64,000 nt of DNA from Metaphire vulgaris (GCA_018105865.1 CM030869.1:8726025-8790024); one strand, 5' to 3'. Shown: positions 1-57,717, numbered from the stretch's first letter. A program made the numbers and translations. The notes: generated by a model not told the origin, from the sequence alone.

Positions 1-79
1 AAAGTAATGGCGAATTCGAAAAACCGACGACAAGCTTTGGACAGGTACTACTAATGCTACAACAACAACAACAACAACA

Positions 80-141
<62 letters not shown>

Positions 142-379
142 CGATGGTACACCAAATCAAAATCATTTTAAAGATCCAGGTCAAGTGCAGGGTATCCGTC
201 CGCACAAATGGGTGACAGTATATGGTGGATTAGCCAGGTCAAAAAGATGGGTGTCTAATCGTGTTCTAAATATCTATAATGAATTTGCAATGCACACATG
301 CTGAGGCAATGAGTTCCAGCATTTTAGGACAGCCACTGAGAAAGCACGAGTGCCAAGAACTGTCGGAGTATGTGTGTGT

Positions 380-434
<55 letters not shown>

Positions 435-1154
435 AGAGAGAGAGAACTATTGCAAATGAGGATATGGTCGAGTATTTGTTTGTTTGTACGGAAGTTTTGA
501 AAGCAGGTAACTAGGTTCCTTGTAATAAAGAGTTAAAGGCTTTCTTTTCTTTAATTGGAATTCAGTAGATTCCCTTTCAAACTGAGGTTATGTGCTCACG
601 TTTTGGGGTTTCAAAAACTACCCAAGCCTTTTTTATTTTTTTAAAATGTTGCACTCGGAGTTTAGCAAGGTTGGATTTAGAAATTCCAAATAGAAGGAAG
701 TTAGTGAAGGTTTATTAAGAAATGTCCTAATATGATACAAATCAGGAAGGTGTTGATGAGCTACTTTCAGGCCCCTTGAGAGGGTGGCAGGTGGGGGCAA
801 ATGCCCACGGGCCTGGCGATCTGAATGGTCTGCATAAATGTTATCTCATGCAATATGACGCACTTGAAAAGCCAACAAGCTTTGGACATTTACTACTAAC
901 ACTACAACAACAACAACAACTACTACTAAATACTACAACTACTATAGTCACCACTACTAAGACTACCACTACTGCTATAAAGGCTGTAGTCTGTTGTCAT
1001 TGATTCATTGTCATGAGTTCATTGTCCTCTGGGTAGGAAAACTTTTTGTTCTTTTTCTGTTTGGTTTGCTGCTATATTATGAAAATGTTGGTCTTGGTGT
1101 GATTTTAACATAAAACGGTGTTGTATTACTAGAATGTGAATTTTGTTTTAATAG
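1..1154. other. Upstream of the first recognised RAD52 exon
   Basis: Holds (CAA)n/(CTA)n at 60-139, (AG)n at about 380-446, and two copies of a unit carrying CAAGCTTTGGACA then CTACTA and CAACAA stretches (about 30-140 and 865-975). No RAD52 start exon with a fitting phase was found. Confidence 0.5.
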
Positions 1155-10563
<9,409 letters not shown>

Positions 10564-10834
10564 ATTTATTCGGTTGCTGCTTAGAAACATTTGCTTGCAT
10601 GAATTTATATTCAGTAATATTCATATTAAAATATTAACTTATTAATGCGCCAATCTGACACCCTCTGGCTTGACCTGGCTCTAATTCGGTTTGGATATGG
10701 TTCACCATTGGCTGGTGCCCTAGGCATTATGATAGCTAGTGGTGCCATAGAAGTTTATTGAGTGATTGATGTCTCTTTATACATAGTATCTTTTATTTTT
10801 ATTGGAGTGATGTTAAATTTTTGCCAAACTGTCA

Positions 10835-10840
10835 AATAAA
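10835..10840 (+). promoter_or_regulatory. Candidate RAD52 poly(A) signal
   Basis: AATAAA hexamer 272 bases after the RAD52 stop and before the convergent gene. Confidence 0.5.
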
Positions 10841-11038
10841 GTTGCAGAATCTAAATTCAGTGTACTGGTGGCATTTGGATGTCACTACAATGTAATGTAA
10901 CGAAGTATATATATAGCGCCTCTTCTGGACTCTGCTCTTATTATGAGTGTATATACACCACATTTCCATGTAAGCTGAAATAACAGCAGATACTTAAGAG
11001 GACAGTGATTCCTAGTAAATTGCTAGATTACCTATATG

Positions 11039-11309
11039 CAGTGTTTATTCTAGCCACCTTGACATTGGGGGGGGGTTGTCTGCCCAAAAACCTCGACGAG
11101 CAAAAAAAGGTCATCACATCCTTCCTTTTCAAATACTCTTCTATATGGTCATATCCTTCTCTTTTTCCCCTCTCCAAAATAAAAAAACACCCTCTCGTCA
11201 CACTTTGGGGGGGGGGGAATTTCCATCCCCAATGCAACATATAGAATTTTGGGGGGGAGGGGGATTTTCAAACTTGGGGGAACCCCCCAAGGGCCTAAAA
11301 TAAACACTA
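11039..11309. mobile_element. hAT-type MITE, TSD CCTATATG
   Basis: Left CAGTGTTTATTCTAGCC, right GGCCTAAAATAAACACTA; repeats at 11031-11038 and 11310-11317. Interior rich in GGGGGGG tracts with CGACGAGCAAAAAAAGG. Same family as 27636, 29750, 57718 and 62188. Confidence 0.87.
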
Positions 11310-11689
11310 CCTATATGTATATAATAACAAAACACTATAATGAACTGGACAACAGTTGTGGCCTTTTATTTTTACAAGTTGATACACAAATAGTCGGTTA
11401 GGAGATGCGCCATTTCGGTAGGTACCCAGTTTTGAAAAATCTTGGCGTTTCTATGCAAAATATAATTTTTTTACAGACAATTCATTTTACCAACACACCA
11501 ATACCACATTTCAGCTTTCATCGCAGAAAGACAGAGGTTAAACTTGTCAATATTTCTAAACGAACAGGACTTTATATTATAGGCTCTGACGAGGGTGACA
11601 ATCATGCGCCCCGAATCAAAGGAATGTATAATATAATACTTAATATCAAATAACAACATGCTAAAATAATCAATGAAGAGTACATATCC

Positions 11690-11882
11690 AGGCTGCTATA
11701 TCATCTTGTGTATTCAGAGTGATACATAATGTAGATCTTCATAGCTGTTTTGAGAAGCTCCTAAAGACACACTTATTTAACATCTCTTATAAGTGACTCC
11801 TTTGTAAAGCGCTCTTGACTTTAGCTCCAGTTATGCTACTGCGCTATATAAATTGTCGTAGATAATAATAATAATAATAATA
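11690..11882 (+). mobile_element. LINE 3' end (CR1/L2-like) with (AAT)n tail
   Basis: LHSCFEKLLKTHLFNISYK and a stop, the KTHLF ending of many CR1/L2-type ORF2 proteins, then TGTAAAGCGCTCTTGACTTT and GCGCTATATAAATTGTC and (AAT)n. Confidence 0.65.
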
Positions 11883-13189
11883 CCAATCTACTATCCACAA
11901 GTTCCTGCAATGATTACTTAACAGTACTATTGAAACAAGGTCTTCTGTACAGCTGTAGTTACCTTACACTGGCATAGCCAGGGATCCGGAATTTGGAGCA
12001 TCTATGCCCCCTCCTCTCGTGGTTACACTAATATTCCCTTACCACGTAATTGACTGTTATTGTGGAATATTGGATATACAGTAACTGACATGACCTAAAA
12101 GTCCGTTAAAATGTTATTCTACAGTACAGATTCTATGCAAACTCAGAGATGTTGGTCATAAGTCAACTGTCAATGATGTGAACTTGACAGAAATTTCGAG
12201 AAAATCATAAAGCTTGCACAAAAAATGAAATAAATACATGCATGAGCTACTGCCAAAACAGATCTCAGAATGTAAAAAAGGTAACAAACTTACTTCATAC
12301 AAATATGGATAACTTGAAAGCAAAAAAAATTACAAAATATCCACGTAAGACAGAAGGCACAATAACTAACCAGAGTTTGCAAAGAAGGTAAAATTCCCAA
12401 GTATTAAAAATGATGTTGAAACAACAAATCGTTCAATTTTGAAACAAGATCTCACAACTCAACCCGGCTATAAGGAACTCGATGCTTACTACTTAACAGT
12501 ATTTTATTGGCCATACAGAGTTTTACTAAATCTATGTATCTTCAGTTGCCTCACATTTAACTGTGATGAAGATCAGCAACATTGACTCTCTTGCAGAATG
12601 CTTTCCTTCTATCATCAATGTACTGATCCTTTGGCTAGACCAGGCTCTAATTTGGATTAGATTTGGTGCTTGGAGAGTTGTCATAGCGGCGCTATAGAAG
12701 TTGGCTGATTGATTGATTGATTGGGTGGGTTATGGAGTGAGTTAGTGAGATGGTAGTGTGATTTCTGTTTCTGCTGAATCTGATTAAATTTAAAGAAAAA
12801 ATGACACGTTGTGTTTTTAAACAGATGTTTACTACACTTGCCAGGCTATGAAAGCACAAACTCTTCAAGCTGGTCAGATTTCTGCACACTCATCACCTGT
12901 CTTATTAAAAAATAACAGAATCAACTACAACCTTAAAATAAGGTGCACTCAGTAAATTACCAATAAAAGACAACTAAAGCAAACCTTATTCATATTCTGT
13001 TTTTTTTAAATTATCAACAAGACCTGTGGAAAACCTTGTGTAGTAGCACATATCAGAAAATACACTTTATTTGTGATATTAAATAAGATCAAGTAAATGA
13101 TCACACATATAGTTTTGCACATACTGATATCAAAACTTACAACATAACCGTGGTTGCAAATTTACTGACAGAAAAATTGATATATACTA

Positions 13190-13400
13190 TTATAAGTGGG
13201 GGGAGTAGCGGTAGGATTTTTGCCCTGCATGGCAATCGGAGGGTAGCAGGTTTTAATCTGATCCTAGCCACTGTGCAAGTTACTTACTTTGGGAAAGCTG
13301 ATCTTCTTTTCACTGACTTGATCCATGCCTATGATTCTTCACTGTGCAAATGACTTAACATATGTCAACACCCATGTAATAATTATAATGTAATTATTAT
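13190..13400 (+). mobile_element. tRNA-derived SINE, family S1, copy 2
   Basis: GTAGCGGTAGGATTTTTGCC and a decayed box B (GGTTTTAATCTGATCC); ends near an ATTATT tail. Confidence 0.7.
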
Positions 13401-13499
13401 TATTATATTATATTATATAATTAATTATTATGTAAACCTCAGTACTATAGGATAATAGTTTGGAAGGGTACAACAGTGGTTCTCACACAGGGCAAACCC

Positions 13500-13562
13500 T
13501 ACCGAACCACTTTGAACCTTATTGTTGTTGTTATTATTTTATTATTATTATTATTATTAATT
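13500..13562. repeat. (TTA)n microsatellite
   Basis: Short ATT tract after a CCACTTTGAACCTTATTG tail also seen near 40510 and 45890. Confidence 0.8.
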
Positions 13563-14309
13563 ACTTTTTTCATGGGACACAAAGGCCTGAGGTTTTTGGT
13601 CATATACATTTGAAGATTTGTAAGCATCACATATGTGAAAAATAGTGTAAATTAGAGTCAATATATGGTTTATGATGAAGATAATTCTGTTTTATAGAAA
13701 CTCTGGAACAACAGATATCAATAAAATCCATTGAGTATAACATATTAGAATTCTGTGGTGATAAAATTCAATCTTACATCAAATACATATTCTTATTAAA
13801 CTTAACAAGCATTTATGAACATACAAGCAAACAAACAGAACAAATATAATATGAACATTATATAACAAAAGAGAACAGAAACATGCATTACTTAACACTG
13901 TTATAAATAGGCAAACCAAATTTACAACATAGTGACTTCAATCAACACAAGACTGAACCAATATGTTACTTAAATATACTGCTAATGGCATCCATTTTGT
14001 TATTAATTTTTAAAAAAAGAAGTTATTTTACACTAGCGTTTACACTTTACAACCATAAGCGGGGACTTTTTAAAATTCATCGATGAATGGAGATCTGCAA
14101 ATTGGACATTTTTGTCATGTTCGGTGGGCCACTGACAGAGGTGGTCTAATGTTGGAGCAGGAGGGGACTGTACCCCCCCATATTTTAGCTCCCCCCGTTT
14201 TTTGGTCAGATCTATTAAATCATGCTATCATAACACATTAAAACTGGTAATGACCTTTTTTGCCCATCAGAATTTTTCTTGAGTTACAGACTGGGGCATA
14301 GACCCCAGT

Positions 14310-14315
14310 TTTATT
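14310..14315 (-). promoter_or_regulatory. Candidate srGAP poly(A) signal
   Basis: AATAAA on the - strand about 340 bases after the srGAP stop. Only position supports it. Confidence 0.35.
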
Positions 14316-14655
14316 TTTCTATGACCACTACTGGCCACTGGATTTGACGAAGAATTGAAAACTGGGCTGGCCTTATAGGTAGCAAATGTTGAGGTCGGTC
14401 TTAAGACCCAGTCCACCAGTAAAAATACTAAATTCAGACATATATGTAACACTCTTACTTAATAAGAAACAACAAGAAGTGCAGATGCAAAAAAATAAAT
14501 AGAAAAAAGCGAACAATGTACCGAAAACATCTGACAAGATGAGACCAAAACAGTTTGATGTACGAGCATTCGAATATAATGACCAACACAAAGCACGATC
14601 ATCATAAACCGCAGGAACTTGCAAAGAAACCAGCATATGGCTGTGGGTTAGCACC

Positions 14656-49559
<34,904 letters not shown>

Positions 49560-49582
<23 letters not shown>

Positions 49583-50250
49583 GCTCGATTCCCAAGCGTC
49601 AAAATTCGACAACCTGTTACCCGGGGTCAGCATTTCGATTCTATTCGACCAGAAGTCGCAGAGCGTTCCAAATATTCGCTCTTCTTCTGCAGAGCCCGCA
49701 CCGTTTTTCGACCACAGTTGTCGACAACATCCGCTTTTAAAAAACGCAGTAGAATTCCACGAAGCCGCCGACAAAAACACTACTACTACGCCGCCGCGAA
49801 GAAAAAAAGTGCAATTTCGAATTCCGTATTAAGTCAAACGCAATTTCGCCGCAAAACCCGGGAAATTTCGGCGCTCGCTACCAAGCAGCATCCTCCGTGG
49901 CCTTCCTAGAGGACAGCTTCACCTGCGACAAGGCCGCCTTAACAGCTGATGCAGATCCAAGCTATGCCACACAGCACTTCTGCGGCGAGCGGGCAGGCGG
50001 ACAGACGGTAAGCAGCAGCAGCCACAACCGTCCGCAGACACCGAGCGTACAACGACGAACCGACGGACGGATTTAATAACGAATTCCTTTTGGATTACAT
50101 TAAGACTGCGACGACCTCCGTCCGCCAGCCGCGTCAAACCGCTTATTTTATCTCTACAGGATGTAAAACCTATACGCAGACGCCCGTGGCCCTGAAGATC
50201 ACGGCCACTGGCGTAGCCACCGGGGGGCCGCCCGGCCCCCTATTCTGTTC
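49560..50250 (-). promoter_or_regulatory. CpG-rich block, putative srGAP 5' region
   Basis: Visibly dense in CG dinucleotides against an AT-rich background, beginning at the tentative first srGAP exon. Short ORFs here on both strands resemble no known protein. Promoter function is inferred from composition and position only. Confidence 0.4.
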
Positions 50251-50473
50251 GTGGGATCTGCGCAAAACCGCTGAAAAATTTGGGGTTTGTAGATAGCATG
50301 ATCCAAGAGAATAGGCGAATGTTTGAAGCGGATGGCTCGTTGAGGGCGTTTTCGACTGAAACGTCGACGGTGTCCCTTCCCCTATTCCGCAAACCTGGCT
50401 ACGCCGCTGAAAGCAGCAGAAAGCCGGTTTCGACGACGGTAATTATTACGAACTGTGTAGAAAAACACAGCGA

Positions 50474-50518
50474 AGATGATGATGATGATGATGATGATGA
50501 TGATCATTATCATCATCA
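50474..50518. repeat. (GAT)n/(ATC)n palindromic microsatellite
   Basis: Nine GAT units run into ATC/CAT units, so the strand can fold back. Confidence 0.9.
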
Positions 50519-51245
50519 CAAGGCCCAAAACAACAAAGGCATGCACACCGCAGGCAGGCAATGTCTTTTTCATAACAGAGAAATCATTTAGTAACAATCA
50601 CATATTAAGTGCTGTGCGCCAGACGCTTTCTTCCTCTGTCACATGCCTGACAACAAAATATTTTTACAACATCAAAGGCAGAATTATAATGTAGTTCTCT
50701 AGGCACTCTAGGTCGGCCAGGGTTCATCCCAGCGTCTGCGTTGGCAATCTGGCCAACAGCGATTGAGCTGGTCTTCAAGTGTATGTAGTAGCACTCACTT
50801 CATGGCAATAACACATATCAACAACCGGTTCTGTTTACTGGGAAAAAATACATATATTCCGTATACTCATGGTATCGTTTATTCCCAGGGAACAAAGCAA
50901 GGGCTACCGACTTCAGAGGTTTCTGGGTCGCACTAACAGCTCGCCCCTCTTGACGGTCTGCTCCAGTGTCTTTAAAACACCGCACACAGGAGTGGCATCT
51001 TTACTACAAATCCTCCTTCTTCCTATAATATTCACCTCCCCCACCCTGAAAAAACATCCGGTTCTTTATATACATAGGCGTGGCTGACAGGCGCAATAGC
51101 AGGCTCTTTCACAGCTGTCCATTAAAATAAAAAAGTAAACATCTAGAGGTAACACCTGTACAGCCAGCTTCAAAACAATGGAAGGTCTAGAACTCTATAT
51201 ATGCCTTAACCACCTTGACTCTTGCTATATTTACCAGTAGCCATG

Positions 51246-51246
51246 G

Positions 51247-51298
<52 letters not shown>

Positions 51299-51330
51299 GT
51301 CTCTCTGTCTGTCTGTATGTATGTCTAATA
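51246..51330. repeat. (TGTC)n microsatellite
   Basis: About 11 perfect units then variants. Confidence 0.96.
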
Positions 51331-51562
51331 GTTCTTTTGTTGTATCTGCATCATTCTGGGTGGCAAGCACTTCTGTTAAACCACAAATTCAGCATTTGTC
51401 CAAATCCCAACCTGTGATGTACCAGGCAATCACCAAGGCTAACAGCTCCTGTATAAATTATACCGAGCCAGAGTGTGGTAGGAATAAGAATGAAAGGTCA
51501 CGAAATGAAATCCATCTGCTGTCAATAAAACATCTCTAATGCTGCACAACATTCTGTCAATC

Positions 51563-51570
51563 ACCATCAC

Positions 51571-51616
<46 letters not shown>

Positions 51617-51835
51617 GCCCGTTGGTGTATAATGCCATCATCTCCACAGTTTTCTGCCATTCTTTTCTGTCCGTTGCTCTGTGACTAAGATCCTGTAAAC
51701 TGCTTCCACACCATTCTTCAATATCATCACACCATTCCTTGTGTGGTCTCCCTCTCTTATCGGCACCCTCCATTATTCCAAACATTAGAGCTTTGATCTT
51801 TCTGTCCTCTTTCGTTCTTTCATTCATTTTGTCAA
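51563..51835 (-). mobile_element. RTE-like LINE 3' end with (ATG)n tail, copy 1
   Basis: On the - strand EDRKIKALMFGIMEGADKRG, RPHKEWCDDIEEWCGSSLQD and DRKEWQKTVEMMALYTNGR, then the trinucleotide tail (51563-51616). Nearly the same protein as 60461-60718. Confidence 0.85.
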
Positions 51836-52179
51836 TAGCTGCCTGAATTGTTTAAATTCCACAAAAACAAGAAAACATAACCTCTGCCCAAATTCCCAAA
51901 TTCACTCGTTAACCCAGTGCACATACAGGCCGGATAGGGCGAAGGCATTCTCACCCCAAGTCCCCCCAAAAGTGCAATAATTTAAGAGCAATAAGCTAAT
52001 AATGATAATGAAACGGTTAAGGCAAGAATTATAGCGAGTCGGGTAATTTGATGACAATTTCTCACTCCCCAAAACTGCCATAAGCCACCCATGGCAAAGG
52101 AGAGTGCATGCAATGCTGCATTAAACTAGAGAATTTACATTATTATTATATTATTATTATTATTATTATTATTACAAAC

Positions 52180-52350
52180 GACAATTTATATAGCGCTATA
52201 TGCGTAGCGAAGGCCATAGTCAAGAGCACTTTGCAATAGTCTTTAGTAGGAAATGTTGAATAGATGTGTCTTAAGTTTCGCTAAGAATCGTTTAAGAGCA
52301 ATAAATCATGCCCTAGGCATTATGATAGTGGCGCCACAGAAGTTTATTGA
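52180..52350 (-). mobile_element. LINE/SINE-type tail
   Basis: GACAATTTATATAGCGCTAT and CAAGAGCACTTTGCAATAG (complement of the 11846 tail), then ATGCCCTAGGCATTATGATA and TGGCGCC. Confidence 0.6.
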
Positions 52351-52676
52351 TTGACAACCAAATTTAGTACAACTTGAGAATGAATAGTACCGTATTTCTT
52401 GGGCACACCCGGATAATAAACACACTAACACTACATCTCTCCTTGCCCTCGGCCATTAATGGCAAACTACTGAAGCAGTCAAAACTATTTACAACCAGGC
52501 TTAAAATTCTCTGCATGAAGTGGGAGGTACCTACATATACAAGGTCGCCCACGAGTGTCCTCACAAACTACCGTAGTTTGACAACCATAACATCAGATTG
52601 CTTGCTATGAACAAACTCTTCAGCAATAATGGTTCAAAGATTACATTGCTTGAAAACTTCACTCATATTCTATGGC

Positions 52677-52858
52677 AGCGCTTCCCAAAGTGGTTGTCCA
52701 CGGCCAGTGGTGTGCCAAGAGTGGTTGACGCCCAGGGCCAAGTAAATTTGGATGCTCCCCGCCACCTCTGAGTCAGGTTTTAAACAAGCCAAAAAGGTCG
52801 TCAAGACATTTTGGATGCTCTTATGTGGTGTGTGCCTGGAGCCAAAACTATAAGATAC

Positions 52859-52903
<45 letters not shown>

Positions 52904-53306
52904 TTTTAAGGGTTTCATGTAAATAAACCCATTGATGATCAAAAAAGGTCACCGAGTTAATTTGGATGCCCCCATCTGGTGGATGCTTGGGGCCACCGCC
53001 CCACTGCCCCCCTTCTGCACGCTACTGTCCATAGCATGAGACGAGAAAAATTAGAAAAAAGTAAAAAAGTTTAAAGTTTAAAAAGTTAAATGTTATTTCA
53101 TAATTAGTAATTTGCTAACATGTTTATTAATATTTCCTCAGATTTAGCACCAAGAGAAGTACTTACCGGTATATAGAATGGGCTAAGCATGCATGGGCCT
53201 ATATTTCATGTTATATTTAACGTCATATTCTAGTATTTTTAATTGGCACTGGTCACTGGCGAAATGGGACAATTTCCTAGCGGTCCGCTAAACTAGTCCG
53301 GGAAGC

Positions 53307-53308
<2 letters not shown>
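52677..53308. mobile_element. Charlie-like hAT element with a nested hAT-like insert
   Basis: Left CAGCGCTTCCCAAAGTGG; right GTCCGCTAAACTAGTCCGGG then AAGC. Within it CAGTGGTGTGCCAAGAGTGG to GCACGCTACTG (52706-53026) with flanks TCCACGGC / TCCATAGC, six of eight matching. (AAT)n at 52858-52902 inside. Confidence 0.5.
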
Positions 53309-53372
<64 letters not shown>

Positions 53373-53422
53373 TGATTTTAAGTGGTTTAGGAGGCTAAGT
53401 AAGCCTGTGTGAAAACCACTGA
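53307..53422. repeat. (AAT)n plus hairpin piece
   Basis: About 21 AAT units followed by TTTAAGTGGTTTAGGAGGCT and CCTGTGTGAAAACCACTG, as at 38101 and 60917. Confidence 0.9.
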
Positions 53423-53952
53423 TGTAACATATCTACAGCCATCCTTCAGAAATTGCTTTGTATTTCTGCCTAAGAAATTTTTACCCAGCATGACCTGGGC
53501 TCACCTTTATTTACCATAATTGATGCATCAAGGGTTGTTTTGGCATTACTCAATCCTCCCAAATAAAAACATTACTGCATTAGGTGCAATTTAATTTAAC
53601 ACGTCGTTCATCAACCTAAAGGAACTAAGCAGTAACAAAGGTTCAAGCCAAGGACTTCTATATAATATTAGCATTCAGTGTTTACCTACTGTCTTAACCA
53701 AAGTCCCTGTGGAAAACCTCAAAATGCCTGAAGAAAACAACAGGGAATTCAACACCAGGTGGCAGGATTTGCTGATAAGACCGAAAGTCAAGGACAATGC
53801 CCCAATGTCAATCAATCAATCAATCAAGCAATCAATTTAAAACAAATATATCTATCTCTGCCTGTTCAATCACATTGCCACAGATAGTCCAAATGTTGGT
53901 CTATGAACAGAAAACTGTCTGCTAGAAATTCAACACTCAAGTAGAAAACCAA

Positions 53953-54014
53953 TCGTCATCATCATCATCATCATCATCATCATCACCATCACCATCATCA
54001 CCACCATCACCACC

Positions 54015-54049
<35 letters not shown>

Positions 54050-54055
54050 AATCAT

Positions 54056-54111
<56 letters not shown>

Positions 54112-54157
54112 CCATCACATCATTACCATCGTCGTCGTCGTCATCACCACTACCATC
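53953..54157. repeat. (CAT)n microsatellite with CAC/AAT variants
   Basis: About 200 bp. Confidence 0.96.
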
Positions 54158-54350
54158 CAGTGGCGGTTCTAGAATTTGGCAAGTGGGGGGGGGCGTTGGG
54201 GGCGGCAACTTCTAAGCATGGGGCCAACAATTTTTCATAAACCAGCACATACAGGAAGAATATCACCACCTCCCCCCCCTGATGGGTGGCCACTGAGGGG
54301 CCTGGCATTCAATGGGTGGGGGAGGACATGACACCCTTGTGGAGCCGCCT
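54158..54350. mobile_element. Truncated hAT-type MITE
   Basis: CAGTGGCGGTTCTAGAATTT start; interior CAAGTGGGGG and CTTCTAAGCATGG match 46504 reversed; the right end GTGGAGCCGCC breaks into (CAC)n at 54354-54413. Confidence 0.75.
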
Positions 54351-54373
54351 CCGTTACCACCACCACCACCACC

Positions 54374-54405
<32 letters not shown>

Positions 54406-54827
54406 TACCACCACCCAATTCATAGTGTTGCGCCATTAAGTAGGTCACACCCAATAATTCTGAGTGACTTCAAGGGCTGTGTAATTGGGCTTTGACAGAT
54501 TCTGCTCGAGAGCGACCATCGGACATGACAACCGTGACAGCCTCGGGCGCTTGGAACCACTTGACAGGCACTCAATGCTCAGCAGTTGACGTAGAAATCA
54601 CTCCAGAAAAATGACCCACCGGTCTCGGGTGTGACGCGACGCACTTTTCCAGATCCCTTTCATTAATTCCCATTCAGTTCCTTTCTTTCCAGACACATTA
54701 GCAGCACGCACGCACACACACACACACTCGCACTTTTATCAACCCACCCATACTAGAGCTTATCCATGAATTCTTCTCTCAATCCAGTCATTTCACCTCC
54801 TACTGGCATTGATCGGTCTTCCCTCTT

Positions 54828-55024
54828 CATGGGCGTCCGCAGAAATTTTCCAAGGGGGTGCAAAACAGGGTCTTGTGACGAAAGAAATGAAAAAAAAATT
54901 TCCAGGGGGTGCAAGACAAGGTTTTGTGACAAAAGAAACAAGCAATTTTACTTTTTTCATAACTCCACAATTTTTCCCAGGGGGGTGCAAATGCATCCCC
55001 TTGCACCCCTTCCAGACGCCCATG
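54828..55024. mobile_element. hAT-type MITE, TSD TCCCTCTT
   Basis: CATGGGCGTCCGCAG / CCAGACGCCCATG; repeats at 54820-54827 and 55025-55032. Confidence 0.88.
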
Positions 55025-55429
55025 TCCCTCTTGCCATGTTTAGCTGTGCAGGATTGACAATGACCAACAAAACGTACATGCATTATTACATGCATTATAC
55101 ATAACTGACAGATTGTCTGAAATATTACATTTGCTTTAATTTGTATTTAATACTATTGCTTACAAATGTATTGGCTGTTTTACTACCGGTATATTCAACT
55201 GCATTTCTATAATAAAGGGTTTATAGTGATCACAGTATTTCATTACTTGAATTAATATGCTTATGTTTAAAAGTTCTGTGAAGGTTTGAGTTTTTGAGTT
55301 GGAAATAAATAAACTTCTAATATATAATTAACAAAAAGCAAGTATAAGTGAGCCAGTATCTTGGAATAAAATTATATAGGCTAGCAGCATCTCATGAGGA
55401 TGCTATGACACAGGAAAAGTAATCTAGTA

Positions 55430-55616
55430 CAGTGGATCCCACTTAATCGCATACCGCTTAAGTGCATAACCCGTATAATCGCATAACAACATAACAACCC
55501 AAACCAGTGTTTTGTGCATACAAGTAAATATCAGACGTCCTTGGCTATTCACATAGCCCAGTTAATCGCATAAGCAAGGCTTGCACGGCACCTATGCAAT
55601 TAAGCAGGTTTCACTG
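55430..55616. mobile_element. CAGTGGATCCC MITE, copy 1
   Basis: CAGTGGATCCCACTTAATCG / CAATTAAGCAGGTTTCACTG, TA each side; 187 bp, pogo/Tigger-like by terminus and TA site. Confidence 0.85.
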
Positions 55617-56001
55617 TAGTTAACAAGGAAACTAATGGTAAGTTGTCATGAAATTGTGGCCATAAATAATGACATAGTATCCGCATACAAGCATCAATAG
55701 GTCAATGGTGAATTTACAATTCACTTGAATGACTTGATCAACAACAAAGCAACTGAAACGTTTGAGGCCCAATCAGAAAGAAGTAACAACAAGCATACTC
55801 AACTGTATGATGGATTACCCTACAATAGTACTGCAAACAAAGACAACAAATATAAAAGACACACAGAACTCATAAAGGACCAAATCAATTGGCCAAATAG
55901 CAAAGAACTTGACCACATGAAAAAGAACTTCAAGAAGAAGAAAAGAACATGATGGAATTTCAAATGGATGGGATTTGGTGCTCTGACGGTTACATTCTGA
56001 G

Positions 56002-56081
56002 TTAACCCCTTAACCGTGTATTTAACTGTAACTCAATGTAAAATGGACGGGTATATCCGGGATCCCCAGTTAAGGGGTTAA
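56002..56081. mobile_element. piggyBac-like palindromic MITE, copy 7
   Basis: TTAACCCCTTAACCG ... CCCCAGTTAAGGGGTTAA. Confidence 0.85.
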
Positions 56082-56486
56082 GATACATTCATCATTTGAA
56101 TCAAACACTGTTAAAATGCCTGTGTGCTTGCAGTGGTTTGGTATCTGATGACATTTGAGCGAGAAAATGCTTGTGCTATTTACTCTTTTTAACTGAATTT
56201 TACGTGAAACATCACATTTTTGTCAATAACTGTAAATATATAAGTTTTTCTTTATTAAATTGATAGAAATTAACAATTAATTAATCATTAATTTCTCAAA
56301 AGTTAACTGTTAAAATTAAATTAATCATTACTAGCCCTACTAGACAAAAATAATGAAACTTAGATATACAGGTTACAGAATCCAGTTAAAAAAACTTTGG
56401 TTGGATCCAACGTAATTATGCTAGGGTTACATATTATGTTACATTGCAAACCTCTACTAATCTTTGGCATATTTGACTATATAGGG

Positions 56487-56722
56487 AAAGTGACACTGTC
56501 TCCTATAGCATTATTGGGCCAGGACCATTTGTTGTAGTAGGAGGCCTTCATTCTGAAACTGACCAAGCTCTGCTACATACCATGGTAACAAATCATCCCA
56601 GGCAGTTAGTTGGTTGAGCCAGTGCTGAGCTGGCCATTGGTCAGTCAGTGCCTGTCAGCCTCTGATATCATCTTGTGGTTCAGGCCTTATAATGTTATAG
56701 GAGACGGTGTGGCAAATCCATG
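56487..56722. mobile_element. Foldback/MITE, family unassigned
   Basis: GACACTGTCTCCTATAGCAT at the left matches the complement of ATGTTATAGGAGACGGTGTG at the right, about 25 bp arms. No clear target duplication seen. Confidence 0.6.
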
Positions 56723-57717
56723 GGGTAGGGTAGACAGATGGGAAAAAAGGCAAACGAATATAAATCATTTTCCAGTAAACAAGGCCTAACCCCCCCCACC
56801 CTCCCCACCAAAATTTGTCAGATTAGGTTGGGTGGAGTTGCTGACCAGTTGTCCAGACAACTTCCCCTCACCCAACGGTTGGTCACGTGACTCACCACAT
56901 TTATTCATTTCCGTCTCTACAGATTACAGGTAGACGAAAATGCGTTGCCATGGTAAGTGAAATCAATAAAACCACACGGGCGGGAAGCATCATATATGAA
57001 ATACTGAGATCGGAAAATACAAAATGGAAGAGATGGAAGGAACGAAGGAAGAATGTCACCAGGACAGATTGACTGGCTGCCAGCCCCACTGGTGCTAGGG
57101 TTTCTGCTGTGGTCAAGTCAAATCAATATAATTATATATGTCCTACTGTCTGAAGCTTTGGCACAATTATCAGTGAAGACCCAGTATTGCTGCACGGGCT
57201 TGGTACAAGGAAGGACTAGAAAATCAAATAAGAAGAGATTAGAGGATTATCACAGATTAGAGGATTATCACGCACCAACAGGGTCCACTTATATCCTGCC
57301 TTAATGGCCTGTTCAATTATGGAACATTTATGGCTAGTAAAGAGATCAATGGAGCTAATATCTAGGATGGCGGAGAGAATTAGGTCTGTACCTGACAATA
57401 GACCACAATAATTGTTCAACTACTCAAAAATGTATCTTAGTCTAGTTGATATCATTATTTAAATGAAATATGAGGAGTGAAAAGAAATTGAAATATGATT
57501 AGTCATAATCTATTTCAATTTCATTATGCATGGAAGGCAATGTGGATGACTATATATAATCTGATTATAGAAATGCAAATATGCCTGCTAGAAACATGTT
57601 TTCAACTTGTCAGCTGTTACACATATCACCTAAATCACTCTCAATAATAGCTTTAGGTGTCTCAGTAGTGCATCTGCATTCCGTAGTGCAGCTTTGGACA
57701 TAGTAGTCAGTGTTTAT

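Larger units (their letters stand above)
10564..14655. other. Intergenic between convergent RAD52 and srGAP
   Basis: AT-rich. Holds the RAD52 3' end, a hAT MITE (11039), a LINE tail (11690), a SINE (13190), (TTA)n near 13530 and short CCTAGGCATTATGATAG SINE-tail pieces near 10716 and 12660. No gene recognised. Confidence 0.6.

Noticed and set aside
7..47. ATG-started stretch ending at GGACAG|GTACTA as RAD52 first exon
   Set aside because: Ends in phase 2 while the exon at 1155 needs phase 0, and the sequence belongs to a repeat copied near 870.
55725..55952. 75-residue Lys-rich ORF
   Set aside because: No recognisable motif, no splice context and a normal length for chance in AT-rich DNA. 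Could be a decayed element protein.
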